From: Parabacteroides chongii
GTDB taxonomy: Bacteria > Bacteroidota > Bacteroidia > Bacteroidales > Tannerellaceae
Direction: 5' to 3'
Assembly (NCBI RefSeq): GCF_029581355.1
Contig: NZ_CP120849.1
Span: 4,682,501 to 4,746,500 of the forward strand
Length of the DNA stretch: 64,000 nt
Position 1 is the first letter of the stretch. Every line of letters begins with the position of its first letter. This document shows, piece after piece, positions 17,589 to 25,259 of the stretch. The notes beneath the pieces are model-generated. The model was not told the DNA's origin. It worked only from the letters and a program-made list of their open reading frames with translations, and made no database searches. Both the position numbers and the translations under genes were made by a program.

Positions 17589-19196
17589 TCAGAACTGGAA
17601 ATAGATAAAAGGCTGTACGCCGGCGCTCTTGAACTGTACCACGACGAAGACCATGATTGCCAGGATCACTGCCTGTACCACTAGCGGAGAACGGGTAACC
17701 ACACCCTGCAAAGCATTCTCTGCCGATTTAGGCATAAAATGCAATACATAACCGATTATCATCAATATAAAAACGCCTTTGTAACCGGTAACAAATTGTG
17801 CAAACACCTCCGGATGGAAATTTGTACAGATTTGCGAAAGCATCTCTTTCACCGTCTGCAGTGAATCGGCACGGAAGAATATCCAGCCGAAACAAACCAG
17901 GTGAAAAGTAATAAATATCCCCAACACCCTGCGCCAGGGTTTCATCTCCGATCCTAACTGTTTGAAACTGCTGAATCGTCCCATAATAAACTTATGGATA
18001 GCCAGTGCCACCCCGTGTATAGCTCCCCAAATGATAAAACTCATGGAAGCCCCATGCCACAAACCACCTAAAAGCATCGTGATCAGCAGGTTTATATATG
18101 TACGCACCTTTCCTTTCCGGTTTCCGCCGAGAGAAATATACAAATAATCTTTCAACCAGGAAGAAAGAGAGATATGCCAGCGACGCCAAAATTCCGTAAT
18201 CGTAGCCGACTGATAGGGCGAATCGAAGTTCATATTGAAACGGAATCCCAGCAACAGGGCAATACCGATCGCCATATCCGAATAGCCGGAGAAATCACAA
18301 TAAATCTGTAAAGCATATCCGTACACACCCAGCAAATTCTCCACTCCGGTGTAAAGTAGCGGTGCATCAAAGACCCGATCCACAAAGTTCATGCTGATAT
18401 AATCGGATATTACCGTCTTCTTGAACAGACCACACAAAACCAGAAACAAACCTTCCCCGAACTCGGAACGGGTAACTGTCGGATTCTTATAGATCTGAGG
18501 AATAAAATCGCGGGCACGCACAATCGGTCCTGCCACCAGCTGCGGGAAGAACGACACATAAAATACATAATCGATCCAACGGGTCAGCGGCGTGATCTTT
18601 TCCCGGTAAACGTCGATAACATAACTGATTGTCTGGAATGTAAAGAACGAAATACCGACAGGCAGAAAAATGTCCAACGGCTGATATGTCACGCTCTGCA
18701 TGGAGGTATTCCCGAACTGATAGCCGAACTCCCGCGTAACAGAAGCTATGATCTCCAGCAGGAAGTTGAAATACTTAAAATACCCCAGCAAACCGAGATT
18801 TATACATAAACTTAGAACGACCAGCAACTTACGCTTCCATTGAGTCACCGTGTGAAATATTCCCTGGGCAATACAAAAATCGGAAGTAGCCGTAAACAGC
18901 AACAGGAAAAACCAGAATCCGCTACTCTTATAATAGAAATAAAGGGAAAAAAGCGTCACATAAATTATACGCGCCAGCAAATGCTTCCTGAGTGACATGT
19001 ATATGATCAGGAAACCAATGAAAAGAAAGAAAAACAGGCCACTACTAAAAAGTATCGGCGCATTGTGCTGATAAGTAAGCACATCACCCAGTTTGGCAAT
19101 TGAAAATTGAGAATTGAGAATTGAAAATGTAGAACCGTCAAAACTGCAAATCTCAACATTTCGTTTTATGAAGTTTGTTATTATTTCGCTATTCAT
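17589..19196 (-). CDS. MBOAT family O-acyltransferase (AlgI-like)
   Basis: This 535-residue multi-span membrane protein has the MBOAT core: YSDMAIGIALLLGFRFN, EFWRRWHISLSSWLKDYLYI, and the catalytic-His stretch GGLWHGAS, with a second His in WGAIHG. AlgI/DltB-type proteins move acetyl groups across the membrane for O-acetylation of polysaccharides by partner SGNH enzymes, two of which lie directly upstream. The first 35 residues, partly encoded by a 27-bp dispersed repeat (19102-19128), have no counterpart in typical AlgI. The true start could therefore be further in, near the LGDVLTYQ segment. Confidence 0.88.
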   Translation of the reverse strand: MNSEIITNFIKRNVEICSFDGSTFSILNSQFSIAKLGDVLTYQHNAPILFSSGLFFFLFIGFLIIYMSLRKHLLARIIYVTLFSLYFYYKSSGFWFFLLLFTATSDFCIAQGIFHTVTQWKRKLLVVLSLCINLGLLGYFKYFNFLLEIIASVTREFGYQFGNTSMQSVTYQPLDIFLPVGISFFTFQTISYVIDVYREKITPLTRWIDYVFYVSFFPQLVAGPIVRARDFIPQIYKNPTVTRSEFGEGLFLVLCGLFKKTVISDYISMNFVDRVFDAPLLYTGVENLLGVYGYALQIYCDFSGYSDMAIGIALLLGFRFNMNFDSPYQSATITEFWRRWHISLSSWLKDYLYISLGGNRKGKVRTYINLLITMLLGGLWHGASMSFIIWGAIHGVALAIHKFIMGRFSSFKQLGSEMKPWRRVLGIFITFHLVCFGWIFFRADSLQTVKEMLSQICTNFHPEVFAQFVTGYKGVFILMIIGYVLHFMPKSAENALQGVVTRSPLVVQAVILAIMVFVVVQFKSAGVQPFIYFQF

Positions 19197-19243
19197 ACCG
19201 CTATTACTTTCTTCTAATTTTCAATTCTCAATTCTCAATTTTC
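19102..19243. repeat. 27-bp perfect inverted repeat flanking the MBOAT gene start
   Basis: Bases 19102-19128 are the exact reverse complement of 19217-19243 (built from GAATTGA/AATTGAG units). The 88 bp between them contains the annotated start codon of the acyltransferase gene, and the left arm is inside its reading frame. No TAnnTTTG promoter lies between the arms. Related AATTG-rich repeats occur elsewhere in the window (28042-28073). Confidence 0.75.
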
Positions 19244-20607
19244 CATTTGTTATAAGTTTGCATCAGTGCGCGATACAATAACGTACCCTGCTCCTGATAG
19301 CCTTCTTTTGTAAAATGAACACGGTCTCTCCCCATCAATCCGGCTTTATGCCATTTGGCACTCGAAGTCTTACCTCCTGTTGCTGCAAACAAATCCCAGC
19401 AAGCCACACCTTCCCGACGGGCCACATCGACAATTGCCTTTGCGGCGCGTTCCGTATTTTCGTTGCGCACATACGTACGCTTCTTATTTACATATACCCG
19501 TTTGTAACATTCGGGCGGCGTAGTAAGTAAGATAGCCGTATGAGGCATCTGTTTTTTCACCAAAGAAATAAAATCTTCAATCTGTCCGGCAAACTCACTC
19601 CGGTTAAAACGCCTGCCGAACGTCTCGTTCGTTCCCAAAGAAATAATCAGTAACGACGGATTCAGCAGAGCAAGCTGGCGAACATACTCTTCATCCGTAT
19701 AATTCACGTACATAGCACCGTTCACTCCCACCGAATGATACAGAATCCCCGGCTGACCGTTGGTCAGGTTAAAACCATAGTACAGATTTTTGAAAGAAGA
19801 AGCAGGCAGCAACTTGTCGGTCCCTTGTTTGCGGCGGGTACTCTGCAACTGCAACGTATCGATCAGACCGGAAATACGGAACGTATCCGCAATCACTCCC
19901 GGAGCACAAGCCGTCTGACCTAAAACCGTCTCCACCGAATCCTTCCTCTTTCCGGCTGGCAGCATCGGCATGGACTTTTCGCCCCGATAAATAACCGCTT
20001 GGTTAAATGAATAACCCGCCCCATTGTTAGGAGCCATGCTGATATCGAAATTAATGGAAGGTGACACGGATTGAATACCAATACCTCCCGGTCCGATCGG
20101 ACATTTCCTGTTATGTTGGATACAACGTCCGGCTACCCATTCTTTAATAACAGACGAAATAAAATAATCGTCCGGCTCATTCGTCTTGCTCAGTTTGAAC
20201 GGAGCGATCCAGCCCCGTCCGGCATTACCGAACTGCTGTTGCAGAAGCCGCATGACACGTCCGCTATAATGACCCGCCTGAATATGGGAATCGCCCAATT
20301 GCACGACTGTTACGACCGTATCTTTTCCGGCACGCAAGGAATCGAGTGCTGCAAAAAAATGATGCAGAGGGGCATAATCACTCACACAACTGTCCTTTTC
20401 CGATAACAGGACGGAATCGACAGCCGCCCCCATCTTATAAGAAACGGCAGGCAAAGCAACCGTATCCGGAACCGTCAGCGTATCAGGCAAAAGAACGCCA
20501 TCCTTCAACGTCGTACGGGAAGGCGACAGAGTCTTTGCCCCGACGGTGATCGCGATCAACGCCAACAAAACCGACAGGTTAATGAACCACTTTGTCTGCT
20601 TCATCAT
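19228..20607 (-). CDS. SGNH/GDSL hydrolase-fold protein (polysaccharide O-acetylation partner)
   Basis: This 459-residue protein has an N-terminal signal anchor (about 9-25) and an SGNH domain with VVQLGDSHIQAG (block I Ser near 107), SLGTNET (block III Asn) and GRDRVHFTKEGY (block V Asp/His). With an MBOAT gene 31 bp downstream and a second SGNH gene overlapping upstream by 29 bp, the likely job is periplasmic transfer of acetyl groups to a cell-surface or wall glycan, like AlgX/AlgJ or PatB. An esterase role is the alternative. The start was taken at the first of two adjacent ATGs. Confidence 0.83.
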   Translation of the reverse strand: MMKQTKWFINLSVLLALIAITVGAKTLSPSRTTLKDGVLLPDTLTVPDTVALPAVSYKMGAAVDSVLLSEKDSCVSDYAPLHHFFAALDSLRAGKDTVVTVVQLGDSHIQAGHYSGRVMRLLQQQFGNAGRGWIAPFKLSKTNEPDDYFISSVIKEWVAGRCIQHNRKCPIGPGGIGIQSVSPSINFDISMAPNNGAGYSFNQAVIYRGEKSMPMLPAGKRKDSVETVLGQTACAPGVIADTFRISGLIDTLQLQSTRRKQGTDKLLPASSFKNLYYGFNLTNGQPGILYHSVGVNGAMYVNYTDEEYVRQLALLNPSLLIISLGTNETFGRRFNRSEFAGQIEDFISLVKKQMPHTAILLTTPPECYKRVYVNKKRTYVRNENTERAAKAIVDVARREGVACWDLFAATGGKTSSAKWHKAGLMGRDRVHFTKEGYQEQGTLLYRALMQTYNKWKIEN

Positions 20608-22030
20608 AAAATTCTTTTTCTAATAATAATGCGTTGAATAACGCCGTGGCTATCTCACGTCCTCCCCTGAAACTCAGGTGGGTATAATCTTTACTTGCCC
20701 AGTTGTTTTCCACGAAACGAACCATACTGTTCTCGCCTCCCATCGCACCGAACGTATTCCAGAACGGGATACCTACTTTACGGGCGATCTGCCGCTGGGT
20801 ATGAAGCATAGCCAACACGGCAGGCATCGTTTCAAACTCCCCGTCCTCCTGATGGCTGCGGTCGGAAACACCCAGCAACAATACATCCGACTGCGGGAAA
20901 CAAGCCTGTACGTGGCGGACGGCTTCCACCATACGTTTATTATACCAGCCATACTGCAAGACACTGTCGCTTACAACATTCAGTCCATATTGAAGAATGA
21001 TCAGATCGTACGGTCGTATTTCGTTCAAATGCTGGCAACGTGCGCTATCCAAACGGTTTAGAATCATGCCGGAGTTTCCGCGTAACGAATAATTATCGAC
21101 TACGACTCCCGAGTTATCCTCCAGCGCAACACCCAAAGCCCGGAAACCTTCCGTCTCCGTAAAAGAAAAAGCAGCTTCGGTAAAGTTCCCTTTACGTACA
21201 TATTGAGTGATCTTTGTGGTGGGTGGCAACAGTTCACGGATCGTATCCGGCTCTCCGTTATAGTGTAATTCCATACGTGTTCCCGTATTCTGCTCATACA
21301 GGAATTTCAATGATGAAGCTGTTTCCAGTTCCGGATAACGGTTGGTTGTTTTGAGAGAGACGGTTACCTTCCCATCTTTTTTAGGTTCGAACATCATACC
21401 GGAAAGGGTATAACCATGTTCATGATCGGTCAGCATCGACCAGGTATGCCAGCCTTCCGAACGTTGCTCGATTGTCGGACGGAACTGGGCGGCAACGGAT
21501 GCAATAGGCACAAAACCGACCCCGCGTCCACCGAACTCCTTTTGCAGGGCAGAACGCAAATCAGCCACAACGATATCCCCTTCGATAAACGAATCACCCA
21601 GGAAAGCAACGCGCACCGGACGGTTCAACTGATCCCTGTTCTTCAACGCTGCAAAGAAACGTTTCAGCCCGATATGCCCTACCGAATAATCTTCGATATG
21701 CGTACCGAGCGAATCGGCTCCCTGAACGGAATACATCACGTTATACAAAGAATCGCGTAACGCCAATGCCGCCGAGTCAATCCCCGTCGAACGGATGACC
21801 GAATCGCGCAAGGCTACCGAATCTATTTCCAATGTATCCGGTTGTTCGAGCTGTTTACGCAGCGAGTCCATAGACAACGACTGCGTTTTCACCCGTAAAT
21901 CCGAAAGTAAGTCAACCTTTTTTATTTTCTGGCCGAATATTCTGTCCGGCAGATAATATAGTCCCAGGCAGATGCCAAACGTAATCAGCAAAAGAGCCAA
22001 CAGTCTGCCGAAATTATCTTCTTTATTCAT
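20579..22030 (-). CDS. SGNH/GDSL hydrolase-fold protein, first gene of acyltransferase operon
   Basis: This 483-residue protein has one N-terminal membrane span (about 9-26) and a periplasmic SGNH domain with VAFLGDSFIEGD (nucleophile Ser), LQYGLN (block III variant) and SKDYTHLSFRGG (Asp-x-x-His). It has the same overall plan as the next gene, suggesting duplication followed by division of labour. It leads the operon SGNH-SGNH-MBOAT-TonB. A TAnnTTTG-type box lies on the minus strand at 22052-22059. Confidence 0.83.
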   Translation of the reverse strand: MNKEDNFGRLLALLLITFGICLGLYYLPDRIFGQKIKKVDLLSDLRVKTQSLSMDSLRKQLEQPDTLEIDSVALRDSVIRSTGIDSAALALRDSLYNVMYSVQGADSLGTHIEDYSVGHIGLKRFFAALKNRDQLNRPVRVAFLGDSFIEGDIVVADLRSALQKEFGGRGVGFVPIASVAAQFRPTIEQRSEGWHTWSMLTDHEHGYTLSGMMFEPKKDGKVTVSLKTTNRYPELETASSLKFLYEQNTGTRMELHYNGEPDTIRELLPPTTKITQYVRKGNFTEAAFSFTETEGFRALGVALEDNSGVVVDNYSLRGNSGMILNRLDSARCQHLNEIRPYDLIILQYGLNVVSDSVLQYGWYNKRMVEAVRHVQACFPQSDVLLLGVSDRSHQEDGEFETMPAVLAMLHTQRQIARKVGIPFWNTFGAMGGENSMVRFVENNWASKDYTHLSFRGGREIATALFNALLLEKEFYDEADKVVH

Positions 22031-22051
22031 TTACTCATTTTTACGAAGGTG

Positions 22052-22059
22052 CAAAGATA
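22052..22059 (-). promoter_or_regulatory. -7 promoter box before acyltransferase operon
   Basis: CAAAGATA on the plus strand reads TATCTTTG on the minus strand, a full match to TAnnTTTG, 22 bp before the start codon. No clear -33 box was seen at the right distance. Confidence 0.4.
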
Positions 22060-22216
22060 AAGATAAAGTTGGTATGTTCGTTTATTGTTTCAGAATTAGA
22101 AAGAAGAGATTATAATAATTAAGTAGAGAGCTACGTTTAGATTGTATCAATATTTATTCCCCAAGGGAGGAAAGAATTTCGATACGAATGGATGTTACAT
22201 TTAGAAATATATTACA

Positions 22217-22768
22217 ATGGAAAAGTTAAAAGAAAGAACATGGAAAGTGCTTGAAAGCACCTATCTTCACCGCAAACCGTGGCTGACGGTACGAAGCGAA
22301 CGGGTTGAACTGCCTAACGGCAATCAAATCCCTGAATACTTTGTGCTTGAATATCCCGACTGGATCAATGTAATTGCCATCACCAAAGATAAAAAATTCG
22401 TTTTTGTCAGTCAATACCGTCACGGACTGGGAGAAACATCCTATGAACTTTGTGCCGGCGTATGCGAAAAAGAAGACGGCTCTCCCCTCGTTTCCGCCCA
22501 ACGTGAACTCCTTGAAGAAACCGGCTTCGGAGGTGGCAACTGGAGTGAATACATGACCATCTCAGCCAATCCGGGTACGCATACCAACCTGACGCACTGC
22601 TTCCTGGCCACCGATGTCGAACCCGTCGCGCCCCAGCACCTGGAAGATACGGAAGACCTGGCAGTCCATATTCTCACACTCGAAAATGTATTGGAACTAT
22701 TAAAAACCGACCAGATCAAACAGGCTATACATGCTGCCCCTCTTTGGAAATATATAGCTGAAAATTAG
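22217..22768 (+). CDS. NUDIX hydrolase (ADP-ribose pyrophosphatase-like)
   Basis: This 183-residue protein has the NUDIX box near residues 80-102, ending RELLEETGF. The first Glu position of the box reads Gly (spacing EDGSPLVSAQ), a mild departure. The N-terminal beta region (ESTYLHRKPWLTVRSERVEL) and C-terminal tail match the ADP-ribose/nucleoside-diphosphate-sugar pyrophosphatase group, cytosolic house-cleaning enzymes. It starts 186 bp from the divergent SGNH operon. An unknown gene follows 55 bp downstream. Confidence 0.85.
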   Translation: MEKLKERTWKVLESTYLHRKPWLTVRSERVELPNGNQIPEYFVLEYPDWINVIAITKDKKFVFVSQYRHGLGETSYELCAGVCEKEDGSPLVSAQRELLEETGFGGGNWSEYMTISANPGTHTNLTHCFLATDVEPVAPQHLEDTEDLAVHILTLENVLELLKTDQIKQAIHAAPLWKYIAEN

Positions 22769-22823
22769 GATAATTCATTCTTTTTCCTTATGTTTGTTAT
22801 GGAAGAATATGAGGAGGATGAGT

Positions 22824-23648
22824 ATGAGTAACATTTCAGATTATATCGAACAATTTGTCCTTGATAAACTGAATGTGTTTAATGAAGGAAGAAATGAGGA
22901 TAAAGGCGTATATTACATTCTTTTACCAAACGAAAAGACTGCCTATTATACGCTTTGGTTCTATAACCCGACGGCGGAATATCACCCGAATGTATTCCTT
23001 TCCACTTTGGATGTCAACGTGATTAACTCGATAGGAAAAGCGATGACAACTGTAGCAAACTCTTTTGCCAAACTAACGATCAAAATACGTCTCGCCTCCA
23101 TTTCACACAATGCCGACGACATGATCTCTTTCGGCAAATACCGTGGATATCATCTGTTTGAAGTCGCCTTGATCGACCCCAAATATGTTACCTGGATAGC
23201 CAACAAATATGAAGCACGCATCCAAAGCGAACGGCGTTTCAAAGAGCTGGCGACTACCTATTCATGGGTCTATCAGGATCTCAACACCTCCCGGACACAT
23301 AAAATGCCGGTAAGCCGTTTTGTCGGAGAAATAGACGAAAAATTAACCGACTTACATCTTACGATCCGCCGGGTCAAGATAGAAGACAATCCGTACAAAA
23401 CCAGTATAATCCGGGGAACCACCCACTTTTATGTCGATCAAAAGATCATTGCCGCAGATGATTCGGAAAACCTGTTTTTCTTTACGATCCGCGCCACCGA
23501 CCGCAGTCTCGAAAGCGGGAAATTAAGCAATTCCGACCATGCTTACACAGTCGGAGAAAAACTACATATACGCTCTGCCAAGGTAATCAAACATTATATG
23601 TCACGAAACATACGGTATACGAAATTAGGATATGTAAAGTTTAAATAA
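22824..23648 (+). CDS. Unknown protein with internal FGKYRG (DUF3820-like) module
   Basis: This 274-residue protein uses the ATG at 22824, preceded by GAGGAGGA at a good ribosome-binding distance. Two in-frame ATGs lie just upstream. I do not recognise the full-length family. Around residues 104-140 it has FGKYRGYHLFEV, then DPKYVTWIANKYE, which closely resembles the C-terminal module of the DnaQ-type exonuclease at 53300-54073 (FGKYKGKLVEEV, DPGYYSWIMN). The remainder is mixed alpha/beta, with no signal peptide or spans, so it is probably cytosolic. A nucleic-acid-related role is a guess based on the shared module. Confidence 0.7.
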   Translation: MSNISDYIEQFVLDKLNVFNEGRNEDKGVYYILLPNEKTAYYTLWFYNPTAEYHPNVFLSTLDVNVINSIGKAMTTVANSFAKLTIKIRLASISHNADDMISFGKYRGYHLFEVALIDPKYVTWIANKYEARIQSERRFKELATTYSWVYQDLNTSRTHKMPVSRFVGEIDEKLTDLHLTIRRVKIEDNPYKTSIIRGTTHFYVDQKIIAADDSENLFFFTIRATDRSLESGKLSNSDHAYTVGEKLHIRSAKVIKHYMSRNIRYTKLGYVKFK

Positions 23649-24147
23649 TACAATAAGCTTTTATCTGATAAAATTCCATTCGAATCCATTTTTAATTTCT
23701 TCCGAGAAGAATTTGAATTTCATTCGGAAGAAAATTTAGTTTCTCCCGAGAGTATTTAATTCCTTTATTTTAGCTACTCTTGAATATCTATATAAAAAAT
23801 ACACGAAGGCTACCGTTCTTTTCAGCAATAGATAATAAAAAACTAAATAGCAGACATAAACTATGGGCTTCTGCACACAAATATCAGTTAACATTCATCA
23901 ACTCAGCATAAACAGTGTTTATGTAACAATAACAGGGGTTTCTGCTACAGAAACCCTCGGAAACATGACAAAAAGTGCATATATTATATTAAAGTAAATA
24001 ATACTATATTAAAACAGATAATACTACATTAAAAAACACAACAGCAAAATGCGCACGCGAGAGAGATTTGCAAAAGCTCTTTTTCTTTTTCGACATTTCT
24101 GTTATTCAACATCTTTTTTTATCTTTACCGCATTATAACCGGAAAAC
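23649..24147. other. 499-bp intergenic region with repeats and hairpin
   Basis: Near 23685-23760 lie repeated CCGA-containing segments (TTCATTCGGAAGAAA, TTTCTTCCGAGAAG) resembling those at 52057-52139. GGGTTTCTG at 23936-23944 pairs with CAGAAACCC at 23948-23956. Three imperfect AATAATACTATATTAAA direct repeats lie around 23985-24040. A 44-codon frame (23863-23997, plus) exists, but nothing marks it as real. No consensus promoter for the amidase was found; the nearest box is TATCTTTA at 24120-24127. Confidence 0.6.
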
Positions 24148-25161
24148 ATGTTCGCAAGAAAAATAACACTCATACTATCAACTTTAGTTGTACTCTTTAT
24201 TTTCAACGCCTCTCTCATAGCACAAGAGAAAGCATTTCCTAAGAAAGGAGAAGGAGTTACCCTTTTCCTGAAACGTCATAACCGTGTCGGAAAAGAGTAT
24301 CACGATGAATTTATCAAATTAAACAAGACTAGACTCGGCAGTGGAAACTCGCTTAGAATGGGCGTTAAATACCATTTGCCGCCGTTAAAGGGTGCAGCGG
24401 CTACAACAGCGAAGAAGCCTAATTACGAGCCCTTATTCGGCAAGGAATTAGCTCAATATCAAGTCACCTCCTCCGAGTTGAAAGGCTGTTGCTTCTACCT
24501 GGTCAGCGGACATGGCGGTCCCGACCCCGGTGCTATCGGTAAAATGGGCAACGTAGAACTCCATGAAGATGAATACGCCTACGATGTCATGCTGCGCCTT
24601 GCTCGCAACCTGATGATGAAAGGAGCCAAAGTCCACATTATCATCCAGGATGCCAAAGACGGCATCCGCAATGACCGTTTCCTGAACAACACCAAGCGTG
24701 AAACATGCATGGGCGCCCCGATCCCGTTCAACCAGGTACGCCGCCTCGAACAACGGAGCGAAAAGATCAATTCTTTGTTCAAAAAAGATAAAGAACTTTA
24801 CAAACGCGCTATCTTCATGCATATCGACAGCCGTAGTAAAAGTCATCAGACTGATGTTTTCTTCTATTATCAGGATAAAAACTCCGAAAGCAAGCATTTA
24901 GCAAAGACCATGAAGTCCACTTTCGAGCATAAATATAACAGACATCAGCCGGGACGTGGATTTACAGGAACAGTAGGCCAGCGCGGATTGTATGTTTTAA
25001 GAAAAACAACTCCTCCTTCTGTATTTGTGGAACTGGGAAATATACAAAACAGCTTCGACCAAAAACGGTTTATTCTCAGTGATAATCGCCAGGCTTTGGC
25101 AAACTGGCTGTGCGAAGGTTTTGTAACCGATTACAAACGTTACAAGAAAAAGCTGAAATAA
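24148..25161 (+). CDS. N-acetylmuramoyl-L-alanine amidase (Amidase_3) with LysM-like segment
   Basis: This 337-residue secreted protein has a signal peptide at about 1-26 (ending SLIAQ). A degenerate LysM-like segment follows at 33-77 (GEGVTLFLKRHNR, YHDEFIKLN, MGVKYHLP). The amidase domain covers about 115-330 with zinc ligands SGHGGPDPGA and HEDEYAYD, HIDSRS at the third ligand, and VELGNIQN with the catalytic Glu. It should cleave the bond between MurNAc and the stem peptide in the periplasm, aiding septal splitting or wall recycling. The HIDS motif replaces the usual HxN pattern. Confidence 0.88.
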   Translation: MFARKITLILSTLVVLFIFNASLIAQEKAFPKKGEGVTLFLKRHNRVGKEYHDEFIKLNKTRLGSGNSLRMGVKYHLPPLKGAAATTAKKPNYEPLFGKELAQYQVTSSELKGCCFYLVSGHGGPDPGAIGKMGNVELHEDEYAYDVMLRLARNLMMKGAKVHIIIQDAKDGIRNDRFLNNTKRETCMGAPIPFNQVRRLEQRSEKINSLFKKDKELYKRAIFMHIDSRSKSHQTDVFFYYQDKNSESKHLAKTMKSTFEHKYNRHQPGRGFTGTVGQRGLYVLRKTTPPSVFVELGNIQNSFDQKRFILSDNRQALANWLCEGFVTDYKRYKKKLK

Positions 25162-25196
25162 ATACCTTGATAATGAATTATTAGCCTCTGAAATGC

Positions 25197-25226
25197 CGAT
25201 TAATCCGCAGATTAATCGTACCTTTG
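25197..25226 (+). promoter_or_regulatory. Promoter with overlapping twin-palindrome operator
   Basis: TACCTTTG at 25219-25226 matches the -7 consensus. Directly upstream, CGATTAATC (25197-25205) and GATTAATCG (25210-25218) form a 22-bp inverted repeat around CGCA, and each half is itself the palindrome GATTAATC. A regulator bound there would cover the promoter spacer. The -33 position has no clear TTG. This suggests controlled expression of the maturase gene. Confidence 0.45.
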
Positions 25227-25259
25227 TATAATTTTATTGTTGAATCGTTTTAAATAACC

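Noticed and set aside
19102..19243. Second invertible promoter
   Set aside because: The 88 bp between the arms has no TAnnTTTG box on either strand, so it lacks the defining feature of a promoter switch.
23863..23997. 44-codon plus-strand frame
   Set aside because: It spans the hairpin at 23936-23956 and has no signature or start context beyond ATG.
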